Shown in pieces: positions 63,017-64,000 of a stretch of DNA of 64,000 nt. Made by a program: the position numbers and the translations under genes. The notes under the pieces were generated by a model, which did not search any database, was not told the DNA's origin, and saw only the letters and a program-made list of their open reading frames with translations. Every line of letters starts with the position of its first letter. Position 1 is the first letter of the stretch. Source of the stretch: CALLVY01 sp937899855 (GTDB taxonomy: Bacteria; Bacteroidota; Bacteroidia; Chitinophagales; Saprospiraceae); the NCBI GenBank assembly GCA_039820405.1, contig JBCBQC010000022.1, forward strand, positions 6,268-70,267, read 5' to 3'.

Positions 63017-64000
63017 CTACTCCAGCTCCGCAATTTTTTTGAGTAGCCATCTTTCATCAGCTACGCCCTTGGTATTTTCCACTTGGTCTTTGAGCCGTTG
63101 AATGGCCTTGGCATCGCCGGGGCGAATTTTGGTGAGCTTTTTAACGAAATTGATCAACTGCAGGTAGTTATCAATCCGGCGTTTGGGCAATTTTTCCTTT
63201 TTGCGGCGTATAAAAGCCCGAAAGCTATCCATTAATGAGTAGAGTGGTTCGATTTCATCGGTCTCGTAGTAGGTGGCCAGGAGCATGGTTTTGGACCCGA
63301 GGTTATAGGAAATGTCTTCGTATTCTACCTTACTGAGCAGGGAGATGACCTCTTCATAATTTTTTTGGTAGAATCGCAAGCGGGCGAGGTTAAAGGAGAC
63401 GGCACTTTCCCTTGATTTGGCAGGCAGTTTGGGCTTGTACTCCTTGATAAAGTTTTCGGTCCATTCAAATTCCGACAAGCGCAAGCTATTAAAGACGATG
63501 TTTTTAAATTGCCATGGCGATAGTTCACCATCAGTAAGTAAGATTTGTTTTTTCAGTAACTCTTTGTACAGGTCGAATGATTCTTTCAAAAAGGTCATAC
63601 TACCATTTTGATTGACTTTTTTGATGCAGTAGTTTTGCAGCGAGCCGTAGAGTGTCTCAAGCTCATCACTAGGAAAACTATCGCCGTGCTCTTGAATCAA
63701 TTTCTTGAGTTTGAAATAGTGCTCCTGTTTTTCGGGTTGAGTATAGGTTAGGTAACTTTGATAGTAAATATCTACAGGTGGGGCGTCATCAATTGGGAGT
63801 TTACTCAAGTACTCGGTAATCTCCTCAATGAAAAGGTTTTGGTAATCGTGGGCTCCCAATGCTTTGCGACTGAGCATATCGCAGGTGAGTTTTAGTTTTT
63901 CCCCGAGGTAGAATTTATCGAGATGTTGAATGATTTCCTCAATATTTGATTTTTGTGTCCTTTGGGTTTCGAAAGCGAGTAGCGCGTACCTACTAGATTG
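63017..64000 (-). CDS. Partial helical-repeat protein, cut by the window end
   Basis: The minus-strand frame stays open to base 64000, so the protein starts to the right of the window; the ATG at 63877 is internal. About 327 residues are visible. It is lysine/leucine/glutamate-rich and all-helical (SKLPIDDAPPVDIYYQSYLT, RLRFYQKNYEEVISLLSKVE), resembling TPR-like arrays of uncharacterised Bacteroidota proteins. The sequence is AT-richer than the hut genes beside it. It converges on the LysR gene with a 14-bp gap. Confidence 0.65.
   Translation of the reverse strand, partial: QSSRYALLAFETQRTQKSNIEEIIQHLDKFYLGEKLKLTCDMLSRKALGAHDYQNLFIEEITEYLSKLPIDDAPPVDIYYQSYLTYTQPEKQEHYFKLKKLIQEHGDSFPSDELETLYGSLQNYCIKKVNQNGSMTFLKESFDLYKELLKKQILLTDGELSPWQFKNIVFNSLRLSEFEWTENFIKEYKPKLPAKSRESAVSFNLARLRFYQKNYEEVISLLSKVEYEDISYNLGSKTMLLATYYETDEIEPLYSLMDSFRAFIRRKKEKLPKRRIDNYLQLINFVKKLTKIRPGDAKAIQRLKDQVENTKGVADERWLLKKIAELE

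Overview
The window reads as chromosome from a marine-type Bacteroidota, most likely a Saprospiria (Lewinella-like) bacterium. This is inferred from seven type IX secretion (T9SS) C-terminal sorting domains (one in a pseudogene), tandem FG-GAP/ASPIC-UnbV proteins, a Blh carotenoid dioxygenase, TAnnTTTG-type -7 elements in front of both tRNA genes, and the hut genes. Base composition looks moderately GC-rich by eye, with AT-richer patches around 36.1-36.4 kb, 48.7-50 kb and 63-64 kb. No phage, insertion sequence, CRISPR array or rRNA was seen.

Region 0-9.3 kb: an anti-sigma-like protein with three tandem repeats and its exported adhesin-like partner; a coiled-coil protein and a lipoprotein; a CtlX-type guanidino hydrolase; small conserved genes (DUF5522, DUF6580, GNAT); a T9SS-exported peptide-N-glycosidase F homologue; and a DUF4349 lipoprotein. 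Region 9.4-17.1 kb: two paralogous CRTAC1-like secreted proteins and a T9SS-tagged pentahaem cytochrome. Region 17.3-19.6 kb: a solitary gene fusing a restriction-nuclease-like domain to a NACHT NTPase, the best antiphage-defence candidate here. Region 19.8-23 kb: an OmpA protein, tRNA-His and tRNA-Ser, a lipoprotein and a decayed T9SS gene.

Region 23-41 kb is mostly housekeeping and envelope: a flavodoxin-like reductase; an outer-membrane barrel/membrane protein/S41 peptidase set; a secreted peptidylarginine-deiminase homologue; an epoxide-hydrolase-like enzyme beside a Crp-family regulator; a membrane AraC regulator; a three-gene PepSY operon; a secreted beta-helix-like protein; Blh; and a pyridoxamine-oxidase-like protein.

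Region 41-52 kb is the most unusual. It holds a cyclic-nucleotide-binding/AlbA_2 fusion, a 977-residue DUF4157 protein that also carries a His/Cys pair like that of clan CD (caspase/CHAT) peptidases, a tightly linked partner of unknown function, an ECF sigma factor with a TPR anti-sigma-like protein, a T9SS protein, and a TPR-CHAT protein. Two caspase-fold candidates thus lie within about 6 kb.

Region 52-64 kb: glycerate kinase, a possible structured RNA, DUF2853, a GH3 beta-glucosidase, a methyltransferase with the PRMT double-glutamate spacing, the hutH-hutU-hutI operon with a divergent LysR regulator, and a gene that runs off the right end.

Functions are inferred from sequence motifs recognised by eye; no database search was run. 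Start codons were chosen by conserved N-termini, signal peptides and spacing, and departures from the longest ORF are stated.
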